Shown here: positions 9,650 through 21,500 of the stretch, piece by piece
How positions within the stretch are numbered: position 1 is the first letter of the stretch
Layout of the letters: each line of letters opens with the position of its first letter
Made by a program: the position numbers and the translations under genes
Source of the DNA: Silene conica
Taxonomy: Eukaryota; Streptophyta; Magnoliopsida; Caryophyllales; Caryophyllaceae
NCBI GenBank assembly: GCA_029255685.2
Contig: CM055318.2
Location: 8,065,001 to 8,129,000, forward strand
Reading direction: 5' to 3'
Length of the DNA: 64,000 nt
Notes under the pieces: model-generated
What the model saw: the letters and a program-made list of their open reading frames with translations, nothing else
Databases searched by the model: none
Told to the model about the DNA's origin: nothing

Positions 9650-11164
9650 AGCCTTTTTCACGCTAAACACCCAAATCATTTTTGCAAATTAAGTCGCTTA
9701 CCACATTAATCGAATCTGCCATCGTCAAATTAAGTAAGTTAAGTTAATCCTCAAATAAGATCACATCTACAAAAATTACGTATAACCTAAAACGACTCCG
9801 ACGAAGAAAAATGACAGAAAAAAAAGGAATTACCGGGTAATTAAAAGACTATAGTAGAAATAATATGAAAATTATCACAAATTATTCGATATTTCGTAGA
9901 GATGGTTAAATATAACAACAATTCGTACTTGCACAATTTTAACACGTATTATGATTATTGTAGAACTGTCGTTTAATAGGATATTTGTTTTTACTCAACA
10001 ACAAAAAATAAATTTAATTTCAATTTTAGTTATAATAAATTATCGCTCCCTCCAATTCACTATAATTAATCCATCTCTTTGACTTTACACGTTTGTGTTT
10101 ATATCTATAACTATTTATTAATTTTATTAAATAAATAATTTATTTTCGTAAAATATCGCGAATATTTTTGTGATATTATATTAAAATTACTCTCTCTGTT
10201 TCCTAAAATACTTTTTTTAAGATTATTTCACAAGAATGGAAAATGTTGCATTTTGAATTCATGGACTATCACACTGATTGTACTAGTGACACAGAGTAGA
10301 AATTGAGCTTTGTAATAAAGTATTCAAGTTGAATATGAACTTTATTAAAAAGTATTTGAGATCATTCATTTAGGAATTAAAATTTTAAACTTTAAATTAG
10401 CTCAAAAAAAATACAACCAACTCAAATATTTTTACTTTAATTGTACAAGGCTTATATACAATTGGATGTGTAATTTTATTTCTAGTTACATTATTATTAT
10501 TTTTTTTCTGAAAGAAAGATCAATCCATTAATATATAATCATACGACATCTACAATATATGTGTAATTTGACCGGATACAACTCGACTAGAATCAAATAA
10601 AATAAAATTTTGTTCAAAGAAAGATCTGTAAACTTGAATTGCTTCAAAGCACGTCCTCTATCATATCGCCGCAAACAGCTTTTCACAAGAGGATCATGGG
10701 ATCTTGAGTCTTGACGAGAGATGATTTCATCTGAGCAAATTTAGTGCAACCAACAAATCGACAACATATGTAATATACCATATAACGATCTATTACGAAA
10801 CCGATCTTCCGCATCTTTACCATATAAGAAACGACCAAGACGCTCATATTTATATTACCAATAGAACTAAAACCTTGAATAATAAGGACTGAAAAAACTC
10901 CGAAAATTGAGACAAACGAACGGTTCTCACCAAAAGGAGAATTTTTTTGATTAATTCGTAAGGTTTTATAGTAAAAATTGATAAATAAAATTTTATGGGG
11001 GCTTACCATCGATCAAACGTCGATGAAAGCCCCATATTTGCTTGATGGAGGCTAGGGTTTTTTTTAGAGACAAGAGAGGGGGAGTTTTTTTAGAGAGAAA
11101 AATGATTACCTTATTATTTTTTAGTTAAGCGTGTTAATGCTTTTTGAGAATTTGGTAAGCAAAC
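9650..11164. other. Intergenic DNA, no supported gene
   Basis: The stretch is AT-rich. A single Stowaway-like end (CTCCCTCCAATTCAC) occurs near 10048. A 108-codon minus frame at 10683-11009 has no recognisable domain; just upstream of it, reading minus, are AACCCTAGCC and a 13-bp-arm hairpin (GGGGCTTTCATCGA/TCGATGGTAAGCCCC at 10996-11032). It may be a fragment of an unrecognised retroelement. Confidence 0.4.
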
Positions 11165-11167
11165 TTA

Positions 11168-11762
11168 GGGGTCGTTTACTCGTTTGGTTACCCACTAAAT
11201 TACAAAGTCACTTCAATTTATGTGAATTGCAAAATGTTTAGGTTGTTTGTTACTCCAATTCACATGAATTGTAATTTTCATGAATTCCAATTTCTTCGTA
11301 ATAGAGGAAGTTATTAGTTACCTAGATCCCCTAGATAAGTGGGAATGTTTACATGAATTACAATGTCTACATGTAACCAAATACTCACTCCTATTCTGAA
11401 TATCTGTCACATTTAGGGTTGGGTACGGGAATTAAGGAATTCATTTGTTTAATGTAAAGTAATGTGTGGGGTGGGAAGATTGGAGAAAGTGAATGTATTA
11501 TTGATTATTATTGTGAGTAGAGGTGATTAAAATAAGTAGTGTTGTGGGGTAAGGTGGGGTATTATTGTGGGTTAGAGTGAATAAAATAAGTATAAACAAT
11601 GTTCCAAAATGGAATATGTGGCGTTTACGTGACTAGACGAAAACGACAAATGTGACAGTTATTTAGAATAGGATGGAGTAACATTTAATTCAATGAATTG
11701 GAACATTATGTATATGAAACTTCCTAGGTATTGGAAGTTCATGTATGTAACCAAACGACTCC
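11168..11762. mobile_element. Tourist-like (PIF/Harbinger) MITE, GGRGTCGTTTGGTTAC family
   Basis: The left end GGGGTCGTTTACTCGTTTGGTTAC and right end (complement) GGAGTCGTTTGGTTAC pair with a small insertion, and a TTA duplication flanks the block (11165-11167 and 11763-11765). TTA/TAA duplications are typical of PIF/Harbinger. No coding capacity. Confidence 0.75.
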
Positions 11763-12338
11763 TTATTATGTGTTTGGCCAAGTTTTAAAAAGTGGTTTTA
11801 TTTGTTTCTCAAAACCAGAAGTCGTGCCAAACACTCAGTTTTTGAAAAATAAAAATTGTGTTCTAAAGGTCAAAACCACTTTTCACACCAATTTGATATT
11901 TCTGTTTATATTTCTTCCAAAACGAAAAAATATAACTTCGTTTTTTCATGATTCTCTTATGACCTTTACTACATTTTTTTAGGTTAATTATTATTTAAAG
12001 GCATGACGTTCGTTACCGAATTTTTTTTTTTTTACTTTTGTCAATTTTTGTTAATAAACAAAAATTTATGATCTTTTATGTTAATTTGTAACATTATACA
12101 TACAATAAAATACATATTTATAATCTAATATTATAAGAAGGGATACTAATTAAAAAATATTATAAGTATCATGAAAAGATTAAAAAAAATTAAAAAAAAT
12201 GTCACATTCTTTATGTGTAAACCAGATTCACAATAAATTAGATTGTACTAATTACGGTAATTATTGGACGTCATCATTGTATGGAGCGAGACTGCGAGAG
12301 ACACAAAGTGAGCATTTTACGATAAATAGTAATTATTA

Positions 12339-12599
12339 TTCCCTCCGATCCAGACAAAAGGTAACAGTTGCTTTATCACACTTGTCGAGACACGTCATTT
12401 TGCAGCGTGAATATTTTTAGTTACACTTTATTAAAAATTATAAAAATTTGATATTATTATAACATTCATTACGATAAAACAAACAAGATCACACATGACT
12501 ATGTTTTATCTTATAGATTAACGGTAATATCAAAGATTCCTTACGATCATGAATAGTGCCAAAAAGCAAGCGTTACCTTTTGTCTAGATCGGAAGGAGT
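12339..12599. mobile_element. Stowaway-like (Tc1/mariner) MITE
   Basis: The ends are TTCCCTCCGATCCAGACAAAAGGTAAC-like inverted repeats: CCCTCCGATCCAGACAAAAG on the left and, as complement, CCTTCCGATCTAGACAAAAG on the right. A TA precedes the left end; the right flank is TG, probably mutated TA. Length 261 bp. Confidence 0.75.
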
Positions 12600-12973
12600 G
12601 TTTTTTTGTTAAAAAGTGACTATTATTAAAAATTAGTCACTTTATAAAATAAATATAAAATTGTCATTTTTTAACATAAACTGACATAAAATGATTACTT
12701 TTAAAGTGATCGTACTATACAACGGTGTTATAGTATAATTTATAATATAAGTATAATCGTACCTATTTCATTTATCTATGATTGATTCTACGTATATTTC
12801 TATTTTGATGGAAAATATATTTATACAATACTAAAAAAAGTAAATAAAACAAGTAAATTAGGCAAACACTAGAAATTATCTAGAACACTTATTATGAGTT
12901 TAACCAAACATACCCTAATATTTAGAAAAAGAAAATATTTTTTTGAAAATCACTTTTGAAAAACATAAACTAT

Positions 12974-13796
12974 GGGCCTGTTTGGCAAAACTAGCTGAAA
13001 AGGTACCCGAAACCTGAAAAGGTACCTAAAACCTGAAAAGGTAGCTGAAAAGGTAACTGAAAACTAAGACCTGATAAGGTAGCTGATTTTTGTTAAAGCG
13101 GTTTGGAAACTAGCTGAAAAGGTAGCTGATATTTGATAAAATGACGTAAAAGGACATGGTTTATTATTGATATCTTTTACGTTTTTACTATTATTCTTGT
13201 GTTATTGTGGACAAGTGACCGAAACAAATAAAGTAGTAACTTCTGAAGAGAATCGTGCACTTAAAATGGTACTGGAAAATGCCTACATTAGTACATTGCT
13301 ACTTCCAGGATTTCTTCATGTACACGGTTTCGAATGAATTGACCGTTAAAATCAAGTTATAGGAATAGCTTCAACTATTAGTTTTTATATACGCATGATT
13401 CATGCCCAAGGAATTTCACAATTAATATAAAACGATTAGGTGAAAAAAAAATTTAAACAATATATCCTCGAAAATATACTATTGATATAAAATTAGTTTT
13501 CTATTAAAGTCATACACAAAAAAAAACTAATTAAGTTTAAGGATTTTGTAGTGTGTTTAATTTTGTTAATTAACGTTATAAAATCCGATGGTAGAATAGG
13601 TAAATAAAAATGAATCACGTACCTGATTTGTCAAATGCTACATGAGGTAGCTTTTTATTTCAGGTACCTGTTTCACCTTTTTTCAGTCCAAACAGGTAGT
13701 TGTCAAACACCCAAAAATAATAAGCTACCTGATTGTTGTGACAAAAAAGTTACTTCAGGCAAATCAGGTAGCTGAAATGACTTGCCAAACAGACCC
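12974..13796 (+). mobile_element. Tourist-like MITE, GGGCCTGTTTGGCAA family, copy 1
   Basis: The ends are GGGCCTGTTTGGCAA and GGGTCTGTTTGGCAA as inverted repeats, with TAT on both flanks (12971-12973, 13797-13799). The subterminal zones carry runs of ACCTGAAAAGGTAGCTGA. Copies of the same family lie at 17381-18151 (inverted) and 60815-61559 (same direction). Confidence 0.85.
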
Positions 13797-13875
13797 TATA
13801 TTTTAAAAAGAGGGTCAAACATGCTCTTATTCCACCCATAAAATGGTTTAAATTACCTTATTTTCCTAATTTTTA

Positions 13876-14496
13876 GAGCATCTCCAATGGTAAGCTAGTT
13901 GGTACTAACTTACCTTTGTCACATCATTTTTTTTGAGCTATAACAATTTTAAGCTACAACTTATTCCACGTGGCTTAAATGAACCCACATTTTAACCATC
14001 TTCCACAATACCCATCTAATTTCTTATTTAAGTGTATATAATTGGTATATTTTTTTGTGGGTCCATTTGAACTACTAGCTCCATGAAGCTAGTAGCTTAA
14101 ACTAAGCTAGTTCAAGGGAAGTGCTCCAATGGTTAAGCAAGTAACTTGAAATCTTTTTTATTTGCAAGCAAGTCCTTTTGGGTAACCCTTAGAGATGCTC
14201 CCTATGGTAAGCTACTTGGTACTAGCTTACCTTTACCACATCACATTTTTGAGCTACAACACTTTTAAACTACATGTTGCTCCAATGGTTAAGCTATAAG
14301 AGTTATTGCTTAAATGTTATATATTCATTTATTTAATTGTCACATATCTCATTGTGGGCCGTTTGAGCTACTAGTTTCATGGAGCTAGTTGCTCAAACTA
14401 AGCTAGTTAATATGGAGTTCTCCAATGGTCAAGCAACTAGCTTGAAACTTTTATAAATTGCAAGCAAGTCCTTTTACTCAACCATTGGAGATGCTC
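13876..14496. mobile_element. Tourist-like GAGCATCTCCAATGG element(s), ~310-bp double unit
   Basis: The outer ends GAGCATCTCCAATGG and GAGCATCTCCAATGG (complement of the right end) are flanked by TTA (13873-13875 and 14497-14499). A second degenerate end pair near 14189-14200 (TTA then GAGATGCTCCCTATGG) shows that the block is two units of about 310 bp. The right TTA is shared with the next element. Confidence 0.75.
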
Positions 14497-14761
14497 TTAG
14501 AGCATCTCCAATGGACAGCTACAACACGTTGTAGCTTGATTTATCAATACGGTTTTTTAAATTATTTTGCTCTTCGGCTATAGGTTGCTCCAATGGTAAG
14601 ATACAACATTTTCTAATATTATGGGTCCCACAATACAATTTTCCTCCAATCATAAACTTTACCTTTTATTTTATTTTTATTTTTTTTAAAGCTAGCTACA
14701 TGTTTGGTAGAGCTATACAATGCTCATAAACTACATGAACATTTCCTTACTCCAATGGTAA

Positions 14762-15086
14762 GAGCAAGTGCAATGGTTTTGCTCAGGGACTAGCTAGCAA
14801 TTAACAAAAATATTAAGCTAGTGTGAAAACCATTGTTTCACTTCAAGTGGAATAGCTCAATCCAAGCTAGTAGCTCCATGGAGCTACTTGCTTGAGAAGG
14901 CCCACAATTTCACTTAACCAATCCTAATACAATGTTTTTATTATACTTTAAAATTGTGGGGTCATTTAAGCTACAAATACTATTGCTTGACCATTGGATG
15001 TAAGTATAGCTTAAAAAGAGAGTAGCTTGAAAATGTGAGGTGGCAATTTCTAGCTACAACATTTTTGTCAACCATTGCACTTGCCC
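14762..15086. mobile_element. Nested Tourist-like element, GAGCAAGTGCAATGG family, 325 bp
   Basis: The ends GAGCAAGTGCAATGG and GGGCAAGTGCAATGG are inverted repeats with TAA on each flank (14759-14761, 15087-15089). It lies inside the element at 14500-15501. Confidence 0.85.
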
Positions 15087-15146
15087 TAAGTTACTTGCTT
15101 GCTATTTTATAAATATTGCAAGCAAGTCCCTAAAGCAAACCATTGA

Positions 15147-15490
15147 GAGCAAGTGCAATGGTGAGCTAATGCACTATTAGCTTGAATGACCACATCATAT
15201 ATTTTAAGCTATATCATTTTAAGCAACAATTGCAAACAATGGTTTCAAGCTAGCTTAAATGTTCCCACATGAAAAAAAAATTCCAACTTTTATTTTTAAA
15301 TAATTATTTTTTATAAAAACTTTAATTTGATAGGTTGAAATTTTGGAAAGGTCCATTTGAGCTAGTAGCTTAATGGGGCTACTAGCTTGATTTAAGCTAA
15401 TCCAAAAGTAGAGGTACAATGGTTTGGCTACTAGCTTATAACTTTTCATATTTGCAAGCAAGTCCCTTAGCTAAACCATTGCACTTGCTC
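15147..15490. mobile_element. Nested Tourist-like element, GAGCAAGTGCAATGG family, 344 bp
   Basis: Both ends read GAGCAAGTGCAATGG as an inverted pair with a TGA duplication (15144-15146, 15491-15493). It interrupts the right terminal repeat of the element at 14500-15501. Confidence 0.85.
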
Positions 15491-15504
15491 TGAAGGTGCT
15501 CTTA

Positions 15505-16203
15505 GTACTTTAAAAAAATAAAAGCCAACATTTAATATATGGAAAATTGTAAAAATAATAAAAATTCTTTTTTTTTCCTAAAATAACTATAGCAAATCCG
15601 TGTGGCTGTTTTTCTTATGTTTTTTGGTAAATATGACCACTTTTTTATCAATAATGATCTCCTTGAAAAAAATGCTAATTTTTAGTAGTAAAAAGTGGTC
15701 ATTTTTTACCCAAAATATTATCACAATTTATGAAAAAGTGATAATATTTTTTGATCGCATGTGAAACAGTTGTATAATAAAATTTAAAAACAATTTATAG
15801 TAGGGAACGGAGAGACTAATAGATTTTCAACATATTAAGCGTAAAATTAAAGTTAATAATCTCTTAAACATGAAAGTCAAACCATAGGAAATTGGAGAGA
15901 TTAATTTAGGTGCATGCATGTGGTTTGTTCACTATATCTCTCAAAAGTGTTGGGGAGTATTATATTAGTATTATTCATTGTAAATCTCCACGTTTAATTA
16001 ACTTTCTTTTGTGTTTAATAATTAGTAACATGTATATTTAGTACTTCTATTAATTTAGTAATTAACCGACTAAATTGCACGTAAATCAGTGTACTTAATG
16101 CATTACTAAGGTTTTTTTTCTGGTTGGCTCTTTAAATACCGTATTTATCATTTTCCGTTATTAATCAACTGCCTGCCTAACTCACGTTGGGAATTGGGAT
16201 CAT
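15505..16203. other. AT-rich intergenic DNA with a hairpin
   Basis: No gene is visible. An inverted repeat (AAATATGACCACTTTTTT with AAAAAGTGGTCATTTTTTACC, about 15628-15700) may be a decayed MITE. Confidence 0.4.
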
Positions 16204-16206
16204 TAA

Positions 16207-16981
16207 GGCCCTGTTCTTTTGGACTTCAAGTCACTTAACTTAAGTTCACTTCAGATCCTATAAGTTCAGTTCAGTTCAGTTCAGTTCCTATAAGTTCAGT
16301 TCAGTTCCTATAAGTTCAGTTCAGTTCAGATCCTATAAGTTCAGTTCAGTTCAGTTTCTATAAGTTCAGTTCAGTTCCTATAAGTTCAGCTCAGTTCAGT
16401 TCAGTTCCTATAAGTTCAGTTCAGTTCCTATAAGTTCAGTTCAGTTCAGTTCAGTTCCTATAAGTTCAGTTCATATAAACTCAATTAAGAAAAGTTATAT
16501 ACGGAGTATTATTTTTAACAACCGATACAAACATTTCTTTTAATTATTCGATACACGTCATCTATTAAAAAAATAACTCATTAATAATTTACCCGTCTTT
16601 TACTCTCTAATTAATGTCAAACTATCATCCTCATTAATGCCAAAAAACAACAACTCAACATACGACGCCCTCACCCTCACCCTCACCAATTGTCACTCTC
16701 CCATTAATCAGTTTCTTCATCACCATTGTTAAAGAAAATAAATGGTTAGAGAAAATTGTAATAGTGAATTATTTTCTATCTAATGTAATTGTAGTATAAT
16801 GTATGAACTATGAAGAAACCATTATATACAAAGTTAAAAATATTTTAAACTACCTTGTGTTTTAGACTAATTCTTTTATCAACGTCATCTATTGGATAAT
16901 AATAATAATAAGAAGAAGAAGAAGAACAACAATAATAACAACAATAATAACAATAATAATAATAATAACAATAATAATAAC

Positions 16982-17027
<46 letters not shown>

Positions 17028-17351
17028 GTTAACTTAAATTAAAATAAAGTTAATGAAGTTCGGATTTTATAAGTTCAGTTCAGATTCTATAAGTTAAGTT
17101 CAGTTCAGATCCTATAAGTTCAGTTCAGTTCAGTTCCTTTCAGTTCAGTTCAGTTCCTATAAGTTCAGTTCAGTTCAGTTCAGTTCCTTTCAGTTCAGTT
17201 CAGTTCCTATAAGTTCAGTTCAGTTCAGTTCCTATAAGTTCAGTTCCTATAAGTTCAGTTCAGTTCTTATAAGTTCAGTTCAGTTCAGTTCAGATCCTAT
17301 AAGTTCAGTTCAGTTCAGTTCAGCTAAGTTTCAGTCCAAAAGAACAGGGCC
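16207..17351. mobile_element. PIF/Harbinger MITE built of TTCAG pentamer arrays
   Basis: The perfect inverted ends GGCCCTGTTCTTTTGGACT are flanked by TAA (16204-16206 and 17352-17354). Both flanks of the interior are arrays of TTCAG pentamers interspersed with CCTATAAG (about 16243-16470 and 17055-17330), and the core contains an AAT-type microsatellite (about 16891-17028). No coding sequence. The element at 33689-35098 shares ends, pentamers and microsatellite. Confidence 0.92.
16891..17028. repeat. AAT/AAC microsatellite
   Basis: Runs of AAT, AAG and AAC trinucleotides lie in the core of the pentamer-rich Harbinger MITE. Confidence 0.9.
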
Positions 17352-17380
17352 TAAGAATTGATCGCAATGGGAGTGAGTAA

Positions 17381-18151
17381 GGCTCCGTTTGGCAAGTCAT
17401 TTCAGCTATTTGATTTGTCTGAAATGACTTTTTTGGCAAAACAATCGGGTAATTTATTATTTTTGTAGTGTTTGACAACTAACTGTTTTGAGTGAAAAAT
17501 GTACCTGAAATAAAAAAACTATCTTGTGTAGCATTTGACAAATTAGGTATCTGATTTAATTTTATCTACCTATTATACCCTTAGATTTTATAACGTTAAT
17601 TAATAAAATTAAACACAATACAAAACCTTGTACTTAATAAAAAATTTTGTGTGTATGACTTTAATAGAAAACTAATTTTATATCAATAGTATATTTTTAA
17701 GGATATATTGTTTGAATTTTGTTTCTACCTAATCATTATATATTAATTTGTGAAATTCTTTGGGCATGAATCATGTGTATATAAAAGCTAGTAGTTGAAG
17801 TTATTTCCGTAACTTGATTTTAATGGTCAATTCATTCGAAATAGTGTGCATGAAGAAATCATGAAAGTAGTAATGCAAGCATTTTCCAGTACCATTTTAA
17901 GTGCACAATTCGATTCAGAAGTTACTACCCTATTTGTTTTGGTCATTTGTTTACAATAACACAAAAATAATAGTAAAAACGTAAAAAAATATCAATAATA
18001 AACCATGTCCTTTTACGTCATTTTGTCAAATATCAGCTACTTATAAAAATCAGTTACTTTATCAGGTCTTAATTTTCATCCTTTTCAGCTACCTTTACAG
18101 CTTCAGGTACCTTTTCAGGTAACTTTTCAACTAGTTTTGTCAAACAGAGCC
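17381..18151 (-). mobile_element. Tourist-like MITE, GGGCCTGTTTGGCAA family, copy 2
   Basis: The ends GGCTCCGTTTGGCAA and GGCTCTGTTTGACAA are inverted repeats with a TAA duplication (17378-17380, 18152-18154). The interior is the reverse complement of copy 1 at 12974-13796, including the shared block around the CATGATTCATGCCCA motif. Confidence 0.88.
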
Positions 18152-18154
18152 TAA

Positions 18155-18509
18155 AGAATCTATGTTCTGACCTAGAAATTAAAAGTTCGATTCCTTGAAA
18201 ATTAGCCTGATTGATGGGCATTTGTAAACATCATTTTAAGTCCTGAGAAGGAAGGGGTATGTCTCAGATAAGACCTATAACGCTAAATTTGCAAACAGTA
18301 GGTCTCGTGAGAGACCGTCTCTCACTATCTTCAGTAGGTCCTCACACCCCATCATGTGAGTGGGAGAAACCGTCTCTCTGAAGTTTTTATGAATCGCAAA
18401 TCTGCCATCGCTCGTGAAAGTTCCATTGAATAACTAAAGGGAAGGGAAGTGAGAATTTTCTATACATGACAGAGACAACAATAATCTTATTTGACAGGAG
18501 TAAAGTGCA
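18155..18509. other. KIN8B downstream region
   Basis: This stretch lies 3' of the kinesin stop codon. It contains a short GAGAGACCGTCTCTC palindrome motif near 18310-18330 that recurs near 46008 and 46232. No gene. Confidence 0.5.
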
Positions 18510-21500
18510 CTAGAGAAAGTATACCTTTTCTTCATGTGCATGTACAGTTTGAGCACTAAGAGGTACAGATGAGATAATGACTGGAGTTGTCGGGGATGAT
18601 TCAACTAAACTTATCGGAATTTTACACCTAGAATGATCGAGCAAAGACGAGTCTCTAATTTGATCACCCGAGAACTCATGACGCGTAATTGTCCTTGAGT
18701 GGGAAGACAAGGATTGATCATATGACAAGTACGGGCGTTCATATCGTTGCTTAGAGGACGGGTAATCAGACGTTCCGTCTAAGCTGGTCTCCGGCATAGA
18801 GCTACGGATATGAATGGGGATGGATGATGGTCCAGAGTAGGGTCGGCCAGTAGGGCTAGAGGAGTAAGAAGAGAATTTATGGAGTCCTGCATTAAGTAAC
18901 ATGTGGTTGCCAGGACATGTACTGTGTGCTCTAGTCGTCATCGTGTCATCTGTAGGTATTCCTTCCTTTGAAGCATACTCTAACAATCGTTCCTGGTCGA
19001 CTTTTAACCCAAGGAGCAAGTTCCAAAGGTTGCGGTGAGCTTCCCTTTGGTCATGAATGACCTGATCCCTCATTGCCATTTCAAATTGTAGCTCTGAATT
19101 TGCCATTACCTACAGTCCGACATTATATGGAGAAGAGCTGTCAAATTCTGATAAAATACAGAAGTTTCAGCAGAAATACTACTATTATGGCTTCAAATAT
19201 GTCGGTCAATTTCTATCACACCAACGAAAAATAATGATTCTGTCAAATGTACACAACCATACTCGTGTAAACAACATAGGTTGCTTCTGAATAACCTAGA
19301 ACGGTAATTGCTTCAAGAATTTCATCAAATGACTCTTAGTTCACTTTAAAAAAAACCGTAGTAATAATAATAATTGTAAATTTATAATTATATTTTCCAC
19401 TTATTTACACTTTCAACCATCCGTTGATTTCATATTCATTTAGTGCTGGTATATATCATGATCTTCCTAGTATTTAGGCTTTCAACCATCCGTTGATTGT
19501 AGCTCTGACATGGCCATTACCTACAGTCGGACATTATATGACTTTTTATTAATTGATCTTCCTAGTATTTAATTATTTACGCTATATATCATGTGAATGA
19601 ATGATTGAAAAGAACTTTATGTACACATTTACACAGCGGCGGACCCAGGATTTTTGTGCAAAGGGGCACACAATTTTTTTTGACGCGTTATCTACGCGTG
19701 TCTAAGGAAACATTTTTATATTTTGAATTTTTTTCCTATATTATTTAATATTTAAGTAAAAATGGGAAAAAAATTAGACTTATAGATATCTTTTTTCAAA
19801 AATAACATTTTCTCTAAAATACTACGAAGTATATATATTTTAAGTATATATAAAAATAATGACTTAAACTTGTAGAATATAATACATTTTGGTACAAAAT
19901 TTGACAATTAATAGAAGTAGTTCAATGGCTTAGAACTTATCACATAGTCTGAAGGTAATGGGTTCGAATCTATTATCAATATAATGTAGTTAGTAGGTGT
20001 CTATCCTCCATATCCTAGATGGAAATTGACTTCCCTACCGACTATACCATGAAAAATATATGTCTATATTGAAGACTTATAAAAATTTATTTCGAAAATT
20101 TCATGGGGAACACCTGCCCACTCGGGCACCCCCCTAAATCCGCCCCTGCATTTACATTCAAATTGAGAACGTCTTTGTTTTCCTGCAATTTTGTTATGGT
20201 AAATGGTACATCCAGCTTCCATGACAACCCTCACCACCCATGTATCCAATGCCATTTACATCAGATTCCTCCAACTTATATCTGCCATTTATTACCAGCA
20301 GTGATGCGTGTTTCTGTTCCTCTAACCCTCAAACTGATTTGGGGAAAATTTTCAATTACGGTTGACAAGTTCATTAATTTTCTTTTACCAATTTTGGAAT
20401 TTTCTTTTAACAATTTTTTATTGCCGACAACATTAGAGCGGGTTTTGGCCTTTGGGTTGATTTTACGGTGTTTATGTTAATGGGATTCATAATTTGGGAG
20501 TAAATATTGGGGAAATGGTGATTGGAGATAAAATAAATCTGGTAAAGGAGAGTACGTTAGCGGTGTGGCATTGTTGGAAAAGAGGAAAAAAGAAGTGATG
20601 GTGGTTTATGGCATTGACGGTGGCATGGGAATGTGGGGTATTGTTGAGGGCGGCTAGCAGTGTTTCTCGAAATGAGGTGGTGGGTTGAAAGGAGGATATT
20701 GGAAAGGTAGGAGGGGATGGTTAATATTTTGTAATTTGTTATTATAAATCAATAGCAAACATTAGTATTATAGATTTGTTTCAAAGAAATTGTGACCTGC
20801 AGAGTAGGTAACCAGTCACCCGGGTGCAGTATGAGAAGAAGGGTTAATAGTAAGGTTTATTGTAAAATTAAATGAAATTGGGTTTATTATAGGAAGACCA
20901 CTCTTCGGTTGGATTTTTCCTATGAGTAAATCCTAATATAATTTCATAATGTTATTCTTCATCAATGATGTGTGCCGGCAATTAAGAGTCTTGAAAAATT
21001 CAGGAGTGGAAAGAGGCAACATGAACAAATGGCCAATATATGGAAGGCAATTGCCAGTCTTCCCACATCGGAAAATTGTTACATGGGGTATCCCTTCGAA
21101 AGTTTTTTAAACTAAATTTCAAGAGTCTGAAAGTATAAATCGAAGCATTAAATGTGAGTCAAGCATCAAAAGTATAAGAACGTGATTCATTCACACTTAC
21201 CAGAAGCCTATATTGACTGAGAATCTGCAGATAAGTTGTGTTGCCATTATTCTTAATAGCCTCATCAATCGTGTCTTGAAGTTGGCAGCGTTGTTTCTCA
21301 TTTGCTTCAATTTCCTGAATAATGAAAAGTGAAGGTCCCAATTAGCAACTACTTTACAATCGACAAGTTTTGATGGAAGCAGTTTCCAGTACCTTCTGGT
21401 ATTCGGCACCAACTTCATCATTATCACGAATGTTATCAAGAACAACTTGCCTTCTTTCTCTTAACTTTTTGACAGTTACTCCTTCCATTTCAATAGCCTG

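Larger units (their letters stand above)
14500..15501. mobile_element. Tourist-like GAGCATCTCCAATGG element hosting two nested elements
   Basis: The left end is GAGCATCTCCAATGG; the right end (complement) is GAGCACCTTCAATGG once the inner insertion is removed. TTA flanks both sides (14497-14499 and 15502-15504). Without the inserts at 14762-15086 and 15147-15490 it would be about 330 bp, the size of its relatives. Confidence 0.75.

Noticed and set aside
10683..11009. A 108-codon minus-strand frame
   Set aside because: No recognisable domain, AT-driven composition and no splice partner; kept only as a remark in the intergenic entry.
16243..16470. CRISPR-like array
   Set aside because: The repeats are 5-bp units without unique spacers in a plant MITE.
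19916..19982. tRNA gene
   Set aside because: Box A and B look-alikes exist, but no cloverleaf or anticodon stem could be formed by eye, and the stretch lies in a MITE.
20103..20480. A 125-codon plus-strand frame in KIN8B intron 14
   Set aside because: It begins inside the hAT MITE right end and has no protein family features.
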